Below the pieces are notes generated by a model. It saw only the letters and a list, made by a program, of their open reading frames with translations. It did no database searches and had not been told where the DNA came from. Both the position numbers and the translations under genes were made by a program. DNA of 6,974 nucleotides from Clostridiales bacterium (lineage in GTDB: Bacteria; Bacillota; Clostridia; Lachnospirales; WRAX01), in assembly GCA_031271375.1 (NCBI GenBank), contig JAISVU010000412.1, forward strand, positions 1-6,974, in the 5' to 3' direction. This document shows, one piece after another, positions 1 to 4,871 of the stretch (the first letter of the stretch is position 1; each line of letters begins with the position of its first letter).

Positions 1-32
1 ACTATTAGCTCGACCTATTCAAAAATTAAACG

Positions 33-65
33 CAGGCACGTAGCTTTCATCGCGTTTTGTGCCTG
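33..65 (+). promoter_or_regulatory. Leader hairpin just upstream of the pfkA ribosome binding site
   Basis: CAGGCAC (33-39) and GTGCCTG (59-65) are perfect 7-base inverted copies, extended by one G-T wobble (40/58), enclosing about 17 bases. The 3' arm ends one base before the AAAGGA at 67-72 that probably serves pfkA, so in RNA the stem would stand directly next to the ribosome binding site. No T-run follows it, so it is not a canonical intrinsic terminator of an upstream gene. I saw no convincing promoter in bases 1-32. A regulatory role is inference; a 7-bp match could arise by chance. Confidence 0.3.
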
Positions 66-84
66 GAAAGGAATGGAACTTATT

Positions 85-1179
85 ATGGCTAAATTCAAAC
101 TAGGCATCCTGACGGGCGGCGGGGACGCGCCGGGGCTTAACGCCGTCATCTACGGCATAATAAAGACCTGCGTCAACCGCGGCGATTATGAGGCCATCGG
201 CTACAAGTTCGGCTACAGGGGCCTCTATTACAACGATTACATCCACCTTACCCCAGATACGATATCGGGCATTCTGCACCGGGGCGGCACAATCCTCCAC
301 AGCTCGAACAAGGACAATCTCTTCAAGTACCCTGTGGGCACGGATGAGTACGGCGAAACCATACTGAGAGACGTCTCCGACGTTGCGGTTGACAACATGA
401 AAAAGGCCGGGGTAGACGCGCTGGTCGTCCTGGGCGGCGACGGAACCCTTACCAGCGCGCGGGATTTCGCCAGGAAGGGCGTCAACGTAATCGGCGTGCC
501 AAAGACGATCGATAACGACCTCAGCAGCACCGACATAACCTTTGGCTTCGACACCGCCGTCAATATAGTGACGGAGAACCTGGGCAGGCTCCACACAACC
601 GCCGAATCCCATCACCGCATTCTCATCGCCGAGGTTATGGGGCGGTACGCCGGGTGGATTGCGCTCCACGCGGGCCTTGCCGGGAGCGCCGACGTTATCC
701 TCCTTCCCGAGTTCCCTTACGATATTAATAAAATAGTTGACAAGATCAAAGAGCGCGACTCCGTCGGCAAGAGCTTTACGATAATCGTATGCGGCGAAGG
801 CGCGAAACCCAAAGACGGCGACGTTTCCGTCTCGAAGATTGTAGCCGACAGCCCCGATTCCATCCGTCTCGGCGGCATCGGGAACAAGCTGGCCCTGGAT
901 ATTGAGCCGCTGATCAACCATGAGGTTCGCAGCGTCGCCCTGGGCCATATCCAGCGCGGCGGCGAAACCTCGGCCACCGACCGTGTCCTTTCCCTGCGCT
1001 ACGCCGCGAAGGCCGTCGAGCTTATCGAAGGGGGCCTGTTCGGCAATATGGTTTGCCTGCGGGACGGTAAGATGGGTTATGTGAGCCTTGAGGAAGTCAT
1101 CGGCGTGAACAAGACCGTTACAAGGGATCACGAGCTGGTAAAAATCGCAAAGGACATGGGGATAATCTTCGCCGACTGA
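85..1179 (+). CDS. pfkA: 6-phosphofructokinase, long clade with Gly/Lys active-site combination
   Basis: Phosphorylates fructose 6-phosphate to fructose 1,6-bisphosphate in cytosolic glycolysis. Numbered from the ATG at 73, the family marks appear in order: GILTGGGDAPGLNA (11-24, phosphoryl-donor loop), GGDGT (121-125), PKTIDND (143-149, catalytic base Asp147), MGR (189-191), CGEGAKPK (240-247) and GHIQRGG (291-297) followed by DR (303-304). The Gly of GGDGT is the ATP-type residue, while Lys in PKTIDND replaces the Gly of E. coli-type enzymes; this pair occurs in some ATP-dependent long-form enzymes, so I predict ATP rather than pyrophosphate as donor. At about 364 residues it is longer than the 320 of E. 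coli PfkA. The start at 85 fits the family N-terminus; 73 is possible, but its AAAGGA would directly abut the ATG. The frame is open to base 1 without another ATG, GTG or TTG. Confidence 0.96.
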   Translation: MAKFKLGILTGGGDAPGLNAVIYGIIKTCVNRGDYEAIGYKFGYRGLYYNDYIHLTPDTISGILHRGGTILHSSNKDNLFKYPVGTDEYGETILRDVSDVAVDNMKKAGVDALVVLGGDGTLTSARDFARKGVNVIGVPKTIDNDLSSTDITFGFDTAVNIVTENLGRLHTTAESHHRILIAEVMGRYAGWIALHAGLAGSADVILLPEFPYDINKIVDKIKERDSVGKSFTIIVCGEGAKPKDGDVSVSKIVADSPDSIRLGGIGNKLALDIEPLINHEVRSVALGHIQRGGETSATDRVLSLRYAAKAVELIEGGLFGNMVCLRDGKMGYVSLEEVIGVNKTVTRDHELVKIAKDMGIIFAD

Positions 1180-1829
1180 TGATGACAAAGCTGAAGATAA
1201 AAAATATATTAGAGAAGCTGGATGAACTGTATCCCAATGAGGATAAATCCTTTCTGGATTACAGCGGGGCCTGGCAGCTGATGGTCGCGACTATCCTAGC
1301 CGCCCAATGCACAGACGCCAGGGTCAACGCCGTTACGCCTGTTCTATTCGCCAAATACCCCAGTCCGGAAGACTTGGCGGGGGCTGATATTGAAGAGGTT
1401 GCCGAAATTATCAGGCCGACGGGGTTCTTTCGCGGTAAATCAGCGAATATCGTGCTGTCTATGCGGCGGTTAATGGATGAGCATAACGGGGAGATGCCTT
1501 CGGGCATTGAGGACCTGACGGCCTTCCCCGGCGTCGGCAGGAAAACAGCGAATGTTATACGCGGGCATATCTTCAACCTTCCGAGCATTGTGGTTGACAC
1601 CCATGTCAAGCGGGTGTCCAACCGGCTTGGCATTATAGCGTCCGACGACCCCGTTAAAATCGAGTTTGAATTGATGAAGGTTCTGCCGGAAGAACATTGG
1701 ATACGCTATAATACGCAGATTATCACACATGGCAGGGCGGTATGCGCGGCCCGGTCGCCGAAGTGCGGAGGCTGCGGCTTGGCTTTTCTTTGCGACGAAA
1801 GGCGTAAAAGCAATTCTATAAAGCATTGA
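1179..1829 (+). CDS. nth: Endonuclease III (DNA glycosylase / AP lyase)
   Basis: Base-excision repair enzyme that removes oxidised pyrimidines and cleaves the abasic site by beta-elimination. The 216 residues are close to the E. coli length of 211. The helix-hairpin-helix FPGVGRKTAN (116-125) carries the catalytic Lys122, VDTHV (139-143) supplies the catalytic Asp140, and the C-terminus has the [4Fe-4S] ligand pattern C-x6-C-x2-C-x5-C (Cys189, 196, 199, 205). LAAQCTDARVN (40-50) is also typical. The first ATG shares its A with the pfkA stop (TGATG), and a second ATG follows at 1182, so translation is probably coupled to pfkA; no separate ribosome binding site stands out. The gene seems intact. 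Which of the two ATGs is used cannot be decided here. Confidence 0.97.
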   Translation: MMTKLKIKNILEKLDELYPNEDKSFLDYSGAWQLMVATILAAQCTDARVNAVTPVLFAKYPSPEDLAGADIEEVAEIIRPTGFFRGKSANIVLSMRRLMDEHNGEMPSGIEDLTAFPGVGRKTANVIRGHIFNLPSIVVDTHVKRVSNRLGIIASDDPVKIEFELMKVLPEEHWIRYNTQIITHGRAVCAARSPKCGGCGLAFLCDERRKSNSIKH

Positions 1830-1831
1830 TA

Positions 1832-1861
1832 TTGAAAAATTATCACGCTTTTAGCTATTAT
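1832..1861 (+). promoter_or_regulatory. Candidate sigma-A-type promoter for the permease genes
   Basis: TTGAAA (1832-1837) and TATTAT (1856-1861) each match five of six bases of the housekeeping -35 and -10 hexamers, with an 18-base spacer. It starts three bases after the nth stop and points at the permease genes. Transcription would begin around 1867-1869, inside the left arm of the octamer palindrome, so most of that palindrome would be the 5' end of the message. This is a consensus match by eye only, in AT-rich sequence where such matches are common. Confidence 0.35.
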
Positions 1862-1930
1862 TCTCTCTGTGCCTCCGTGCCTCTGTGCGTAAGAATCTTT
1901 ACACACGGAGACACAGAGACACGGAGAGAG
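1861..1930. repeat. 33-bp imperfect palindrome made of inverted octamer triplets
   Basis: The left arm contains three consecutive octamers, CTCTGTGC, CTCCGTGC and CTCTGTGC (1865-1888). The right arm contains ACACGGAG, ACACAGAG and ACACGGAG (1903-1926). The arms pair through 1861-1893 with 1898-1930 around the four-base loop AATC; the inner bases GTAA/TTAC also pair. Of 33 positions, 25 are Watson-Crick, four are T-G wobbles and four are C-A mismatches read as + strand. No T-run follows on either side, so it is not a standard terminator. From memory, CTCTGTG/CTCCGTG repeats of this kind occur between genes in many unrelated genomes without an accepted function; I cannot verify the copy number here. 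Confidence 0.85.
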
Positions 1931-1957
1931 AAAAGCGGTTATATTTTGCCGGTTTGG

Positions 1958-1987
1958 ATAACCTAACATTAAAGGTGGTTAGGTTAT
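1958..1987 (+). promoter_or_regulatory. Hairpin that would display the RBS and hide the start codon of the first permease gene
   Basis: ATAACCTAAC (1958-1967) and GTTAGGTTAT (1978-1987) are a perfect 10-base inverted repeat with a 10-base loop. The ribosome binding site AAAGGTGG (1971-1978) lies in the loop and at its edge, and the right arm covers the first two bases of the ATG at 1986. In RNA the stem would mask the start codon while leaving most of the ribosome binding site unpaired; as DNA the same dyad could be a repressor operator. Only three of the ten pairs are G-C, so stability is moderate. The symmetry is seen directly; the control role is inference. Confidence 0.55.
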
Positions 1988-2348
1988 GAAGGTTATGAAG
2001 GGCGGCGTTAAACGCGCCATAATAGGCGTATGCGCCGGGTTTATGAACGGGTTGTTCGGATCCGGCGGCGGGGCGCTTGTGGTACCGGCGTCGCGGAAGT
2101 TCCTCGGGATGGACGCCCATAAAGCCCACGCCAGCGCGATAGCCATTATGCTCCCGATGTCCGCCGTCAGCGCGGTGATGTACTCTGTTAAAACCAAGCC
2201 CGCTCTTATCCCCGCTTTGCTGGTTTCGGCGGGAGGCGTGCTGGGCGGCTGGATCGGGGCAAAAGTAATGACAAGGCTGTCAGGGAATACCCTGCGGAAG
2301 ATTTTCGCCGCGTTTATCCTGGCCGCCGCAATAAAGTCGTTCATATGA
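1986..2348 (+). CDS. TauE/SafE-family permease, N-terminal half-size subunit
   Basis: An integral membrane protein of 120 residues resembling one repeat of the TauE/SafE family (anion export, with sulfite, sulfoacetate and other sulfur compounds among known substrates). NGLFGSGGGALVVP (21-34) is the family's glycine-rich repeat signature. Hydrophobic stretches lie at about 10-35, 48-67, 74-95 and 104-119. Full-length members have roughly 250 residues with two such repeats; this gene holds one and the next gene holds the other. The start at 1986 has AAAGGTGG seven bases upstream. The stop overlaps the next ATG (ATGA), so the halves are probably made together and assemble as a heterodimer. The substrate cannot be read from the sequence; no sulfur-metabolism gene is nearby. 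Confidence 0.88.
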   Translation: MKVMKGGVKRAIIGVCAGFMNGLFGSGGGALVVPASRKFLGMDAHKAHASAIAIMLPMSAVSAVMYSVKTKPALIPALLVSAGGVLGGWIGAKVMTRLSGNTLRKIFAAFILAAAIKSFI

Positions 2349-2764
2349 GCGAGCTGATACTGATGCTTGCGGGAGGGCTTATCGCCGGGGTTATCGCGGG
2401 GATGGGCATAGGCGGCGGGGCTATCCTGATTCCGTTTTTATGTATATTCGCGGGGATGGATCAGCGCACCGCCCAGTGCATAAACTTGCTGTATTTCATA
2501 CCTACGGGTATTATCGCCGTAATTCGGCATATAAAAAATAAAAAGATAGACAAGGAAATGGTAAAGGGTATGGCCCTTTACGGGCTGGTAAGCACGGCGG
2601 CAGGCGCTTTTCTCGCTTTGGCGATAGACCAGGAATGGCTGAGGAGGCTGTTCGGCGTTTTTCTCCTGGCCGTCGGCCTGCATGAACTGCTTAAAAAAGA
2701 CGAAGGAAAAGATAATGATAACGCGAGAAATATAAACCGAGGTGAAAGAAATGGAACTGCGTAA
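2345..2764 (+). CDS. TauE/SafE-family permease, C-terminal half-size subunit
   Basis: The second half-size permease, 139 residues, with the matching signature AGMGIGGGAILIPF (18-31). Hydrophobic segments lie at about 3-32, 46-61, 75-93 and 98-115. The basic loop RHIKNKKIDKEMVK (61-74) should face the cytoplasm by the positive-inside rule, as should the charged tail after residue 115. The last 23 or so residues (KKDEGKDNDN and onward) are hydrophilic and look like a low-constraint tail; the DNA there also encodes the ribosome binding site and first codons of the following small gene. The gene begins inside the stop of its partner (ATGA). It is expected to form one transporter with the preceding subunit. 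Family membership is clear; the substrate is unknown. Confidence 0.88.
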   Translation: MSELILMLAGGLIAGVIAGMGIGGGAILIPFLCIFAGMDQRTAQCINLLYFIPTGIIAVIRHIKNKKIDKEMVKGMALYGLVSTAAGAFLALAIDQEWLRRLFGVFLLAVGLHELLKKDEGKDNDNARNINRGERNGTA

Positions 2765-2921
2765 TTTTCAAAAAATCCTGGAGGATTTCAAGAACGCCGA
2801 CACTGACGAGAAAATAGATATTTATGTAAATACCGACGGCCTGACCCAGCAGCAGTATAAAGAACTGCTGCGCCTGTTCCCTATGAACGAGCTTTACAGG
2901 CTGGAAGAGGCTTTGACATAA
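2751..2921 (+). CDS. Small acidic hypothetical protein, 56 residues
   Basis: I do not recognise this protein. It starts at an ATG preceded by AGGTGA with five intervening bases, overlaps the second permease gene by 14 bases in another frame, and ends with TAA at 2919-2921. The sequence is acidic (12 Asp/Glu against 7 Lys/Arg), without cysteine or a membrane segment. It looks like two or three amphipathic helices: MELRNFQKILEDF (1-13), then DEKIDIYVN (19-27), then LTQQQYKELLRLFP (31-44) and MNELYRLEEAL (45-55). The good ribosome binding site, codon use like its neighbours and tight coupling to the permease genes argue that it is real. It may be a small partner or regulator of the transporter, but that rests only on position. 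Confidence 0.75.
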   Translation: MELRNFQKILEDFKNADTDEKIDIYVNTDGLTQQQYKELLRLFPMNELYRLEEALT

Positions 2922-2937
2922 TCTGATTATTTAATTA

Positions 2938-4161
2938 TTATTCCGGCAAAAGCGTCGCTTCCGCGTCAATAATAAGGGTTCCGCCGCGCAGTATCGTTAA
3001 ACCGACGCGGTTCCCTGCCGTATATTCCGACAATGTATCGATAAGGCTTTGACTGCCCGTCACGGTCTTGCCGTCAACCGCAAGCACGACATCCCCGGCC
3101 CGCAGCCCCGATTTCTCCGCCGCGCCGCCGGGTTTTATTTCCTGTATCAGCGCGCCTTGCACATCCACGCCGTAAATATAGCGGTATTCGCTTGTAATAT
3201 CACCTGTTGTCACTCCCAGTTTAGGCCCGCCGCCGCGCATTATTTTTTCTATTGTGGGGACGATAATGTTTGAAGGGATGCTGTAACCCATGCCTTCTAC
3301 CTTGCTGTCCTTGTTTTCTTTGAGCTTGGCGGTGTTCATCCCTATAACCTCGCCGTTGAGGTTTATCAGCGGCCCGCCGCTGTTGCCCTCGTTTATCGCG
3401 GCGTTGGTTTGGATAACCTCGAATGCGACCCCGTCGATTTCAATAATTTTGTCCTTCGCGCTGATGATGCCGTTGGTGGCGGAGTTGCCCTCACCCAGGG
3501 CGTTGCCTATCGCCAGGACGACGTCCCCGACCCTCACGGCGTCGGAATCGCCGAAGGAAACCAGGCCCAGCGGCGCTGACCCGGCGACGGCGTTCTTGTT
3601 CACGGAGATAACCGCTACGTCCTTCGCGTCGTCCTCGCCTACCAGCACTGCGTCTACCGCGGTATTATCGCCTAAGAATACATACAGTCCGGTCGAGCCG
3701 GACACAACATGGGCGTTAGTGGCAATGTAATAGTTATTGTCCGTTTCGTGAAACAGCATACCGGTGCCGTTGCTTACGGTTCGCTCCCCCTCCGTGAACG
3801 AGAAACGGTTATGAACGGCTTTAACCGCGCTTATTCTCACTACCGCAGGTTCCGCCGCGCTGATCGCGTCGGCGTAGGACAGCGGAAGGTCGTCTTCATC
3901 CGCGCTGAGGGGCGTTATCGAAAAGGTTTTAAGGGCGGCGCCGTCGCTCTCGGGCCCCCAGTATTCATCGGCGAACCGGAGCCCCGCGCTGTAGCCTAAG
4001 CCCAGGCCGCAGCCCCCGAAAAAGCTGATAATTATCGCGATAACGACCGTCCGCCGGAAACGTCCGCGAGACCTTGCGCGGCTCTCGTAGCGTATCGTCT
4101 CCCGGTATACGGGCCTGCTTACTGTCGGCGCTGTTTCCGGCTTATAGTCTTCTATATCCAT
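2938..4161 (-). CDS. htrA: Membrane-anchored HtrA/DegP-like serine protease with one PDZ domain
   Basis: A surface quality-control protease of 407 residues. It has an Arg-rich cytoplasmic N-terminus (RSRGRFRR, 30-37), one membrane segment (about 39-60), a trypsin-like domain (about 95-305) and a C-terminal PDZ domain (about 315-405). The catalytic triad is His151 (TNAHVV), Asp181 (DAKDVAVI) and Ser261 (NEGNSGGPL). The basic residues before the membrane segment place the protease domain outside. IQEIKPGGAAEKSGLRAGDVV (339 onward) is the usual PDZ core. One PDZ rather than two is the norm for Gram-positive HtrA-type proteins. The ATG at 4161 has a G-rich stretch (GGGGG) seven bases upstream, a weak ribosome binding site. 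It lies downstream of trmL on the same strand but 148 bases away, so it probably has its own promoter. The symbol is a family label only. Confidence 0.95.
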   Translation of the reverse strand: MDIEDYKPETAPTVSRPVYRETIRYESRARSRGRFRRTVVIAIIISFFGGCGLGLGYSAGLRFADEYWGPESDGAALKTFSITPLSADEDDLPLSYADAISAAEPAVVRISAVKAVHNRFSFTEGERTVSNGTGMLFHETDNNYYIATNAHVVSGSTGLYVFLGDNTAVDAVLVGEDDAKDVAVISVNKNAVAGSAPLGLVSFGDSDAVRVGDVVLAIGNALGEGNSATNGIISAKDKIIEIDGVAFEVIQTNAAINEGNSGGPLINLNGEVIGMNTAKLKENKDSKVEGMGYSIPSNIIVPTIEKIMRGGGPKLGVTTGDITSEYRYIYGVDVQGALIQEIKPGGAAEKSGLRAGDVVLAVDGKTVTGSQSLIDTLSEYTAGNRVGLTILRGGTLIIDAEATLLPE

Positions 4162-4239
4162 TACGTTGCCCCCGGTGGATAGTTAAAGTTAAAAGTTGAA
4201 AGTGAAAAGTCAAAGTCAAAGGCTTTTACTCTCCCAACC

Positions 4240-4271
4240 ATTATAATCGCTAAATAAAAAGAAAATGTGAA
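4240..4271 (-). promoter_or_regulatory. Candidate htrA promoter
   Basis: On the minus strand a perfect -10 hexamer TATAAT occupies 4245 down to 4240. The best -35-like hexamer, TTCACA (4271 down to 4266), is 20 bases away, longer than the ideal 17, and lies within the palindrome at 4262-4277. Transcription would start near 4233 and give a leader of roughly 70 bases containing the left heptad array. The -10 match is good, the -35 weak. Confidence 0.3.
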
Positions 4272-4277
4272 CATTTT
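4252..4277 (-). terminator. Possible weak terminator of trmL
   Basis: On the minus strand AAAATG-TTCA-CATTTT (4277 down to 4262) forms a six-pair, mostly A-T stem with a four-base loop, followed by CTTTTTATTT. The order stem then T-run, placed 32 bases past the trmL stop, fits an intrinsic terminator, but a stem with a single G-C pair would be weak. The same 16 bases are a near-perfect palindrome and could instead be a protein-binding site for htrA. Confidence 0.3.
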
Positions 4278-4309
4278 GCTGAGAACGAAAATATTTTCAC
4301 TTTTAACTT

Positions 4310-4801
4310 TTAACTTTTAAAGTTTCCGCTCCCGCTGAGAGCGGGGAACCCGTTCTGCCTCAAGGCTTCGTAAAGGATTATCCCCGCCGAGACAGATAGG
4401 TTTAGCGAACGGCTGCCCTCGCGCATCGGCACGCGAAGACAGCGCTCCAAATTATCTTTAAGGATGCTCTCGGGAATGCCGGAGCTTTCAGCTCCGAAAA
4501 CAAAGCAATCGCCCATCGCGAACGCGAAACTGTCGTAGGCTCGCGGAGCCTTTGTAGTGGCGTAATACAATATGCCGGACGGGCTGTGCTGTGAAAAATT
4601 CTCCAAAAAGTCCATAAAGCTGTTGTGGAGGCGCAGATCAATACTGTGCCAATAATCCATCCCTGAGCGGTTTAAATACTTTTCGTCTAGGGAAAAACCC
4701 AGGGGTTTTATCAGGTGCAAAACCGTGCCGGTGACGGCGCAGGTTCTGCCGATAGCCCCCGCGTTATGCGGTATCTCCGGGGTTAAGAGGGCGATGTGCA
4801 T
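4310..4801 (-). CDS. trmL: tRNA (cytidine/uridine-34 2'-O)-methyltransferase TrmL
   Basis: A SPOUT-class methyltransferase of 163 residues that 2'-O-methylates the wobble base of certain leucine tRNAs using S-adenosylmethionine. The family motifs are PEIPHNAGAIGRTCAVTG (8-25), the knot loop FGAESSGIP (102-110), and VPMREGSRSLNLSVSAG (124-140), where the trefoil knot binds the methyl donor; YEALRQNGFP (144-153) is also conserved. Length and layout match E. coli TrmL (157 residues). The ATG at 4801 has AAGAGGT eight bases upstream. The gene is divergent from the large open frame at 4872. The last residues (FKS) and the stop codon come from the right heptad array, which suggests the repeat has eroded or replaced the original 3' end without harming the conserved domain. 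Confidence 0.96.
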   Translation of the reverse strand: MHIALLTPEIPHNAGAIGRTCAVTGTVLHLIKPLGFSLDEKYLNRSGMDYWHSIDLRLHNSFMDFLENFSQHSPSGILYYATTKAPRAYDSFAFAMGDCFVFGAESSGIPESILKDNLERCLRVPMREGSRSLNLSVSAGIILYEALRQNGFPALSGSGNFKS

Positions 4802-4826
4802 AAGTTAATACCTCTTGATTGATTAT

Positions 4827-4853
4827 TAAGCTCAAAACGTTTTTTGCCGATAG
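4827..4853 (+). promoter_or_regulatory. Candidate flagellar sigma (SigD/FliA) promoter
   Basis: TAAG (4827-4830), 15 bases, then GCCGATAG (4846-4853). The SigD/FliA consensus is TAAA, about 15 bases, then GCCGATAA or GCCGATAT, so three of four and seven of eight bases match with the preferred spacing. The predicted start, near 4859, gives a very short leader of about 13 bases that still contains the ribosome binding site GGTGA at 4861. This is a match by eye; the very short leader is a point against it. Confidence 0.5.
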
Positions 4854-4860
4854 AATTTTT

Positions 4861-4866
4861 GGTGAT
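4861..4866 (+). promoter_or_regulatory. Ribosome binding site fixing the start of the large open frame
   Basis: GGTGAT ends five bases before the ATG at 4872 and is the only ribosome-binding-like sequence near the 5' end of this frame. It supports 4872 as the start rather than later in-frame ATG codons. Confidence 0.6.
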
Positions 4867-4871
4867 ATATA

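Larger units (their letters stand above)
4182..4321. repeat. Inverted arrays of a GTTAAAA-type heptad flanking the htrA-trmL spacer
   Basis: The left array reads GTTAAA, GTTAAAA, GTTGAAA, GTGAAAA, GTCAAA, GTCAAA (4182-4220). The right array, on the same strand, reads TTTTCAC, TTTTAAC, TTTTAAC, TTTTAAA (4294-4321). Bases 4188-4208 and 4294-4314 are complementary at 20 of 21 positions, enclosing 85 bases. The right array runs into the end of trmL and supplies its stop codon and last two or three codons. The left array lies in the htrA leader. Tandem 6-7 base units in opposite orientation are directly visible; the function is unknown. Confidence 0.75.

Noticed and set aside
2..43. Thirteen codons ending in TAG (frame reading LLARPIQKLNAGT) that might be the tail of an upstream gene
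   Set aside because: Too short to identify; the frame could be chance, so it is not annotated as a gene.
100..1188. Long open frame on the minus strand opposite pfkA
   Set aside because: It has no family resemblance and lies exactly opposite a clear enzyme gene; stop-free antisense frames arise from GC-biased codon use.
1865..1926. Octamer arrays as a short CRISPR-like array
   Set aside because: Units are contiguous octamers without spacers and the two arms are inverted, not direct, repeats.
2918..2930. ATAATC-T-GATTAT as a terminator between the small gene and htrA
   Set aside because: A one-base loop cannot form a stable hairpin, the stem is nearly all A-T, and there is no clean T-run.
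3049..3999. Forward open frames opposite the htrA gene
   Set aside because: No recognisable domain, no good ribosome binding site, and they lie inside a clearly conserved protease gene.
4262..4277. CRP/FNR-type binding site (TGTGA half present)
   Set aside because: The second half TCACA is not present at the required spacing.
4822..4850. Minus-strand promoter for trmL (TCGGCA, 17 bases, AATAAT)
   Set aside because: The -35 is poor and the predicted start would fall at the edge of the trmL ribosome binding site, leaving part of it untranscribed.
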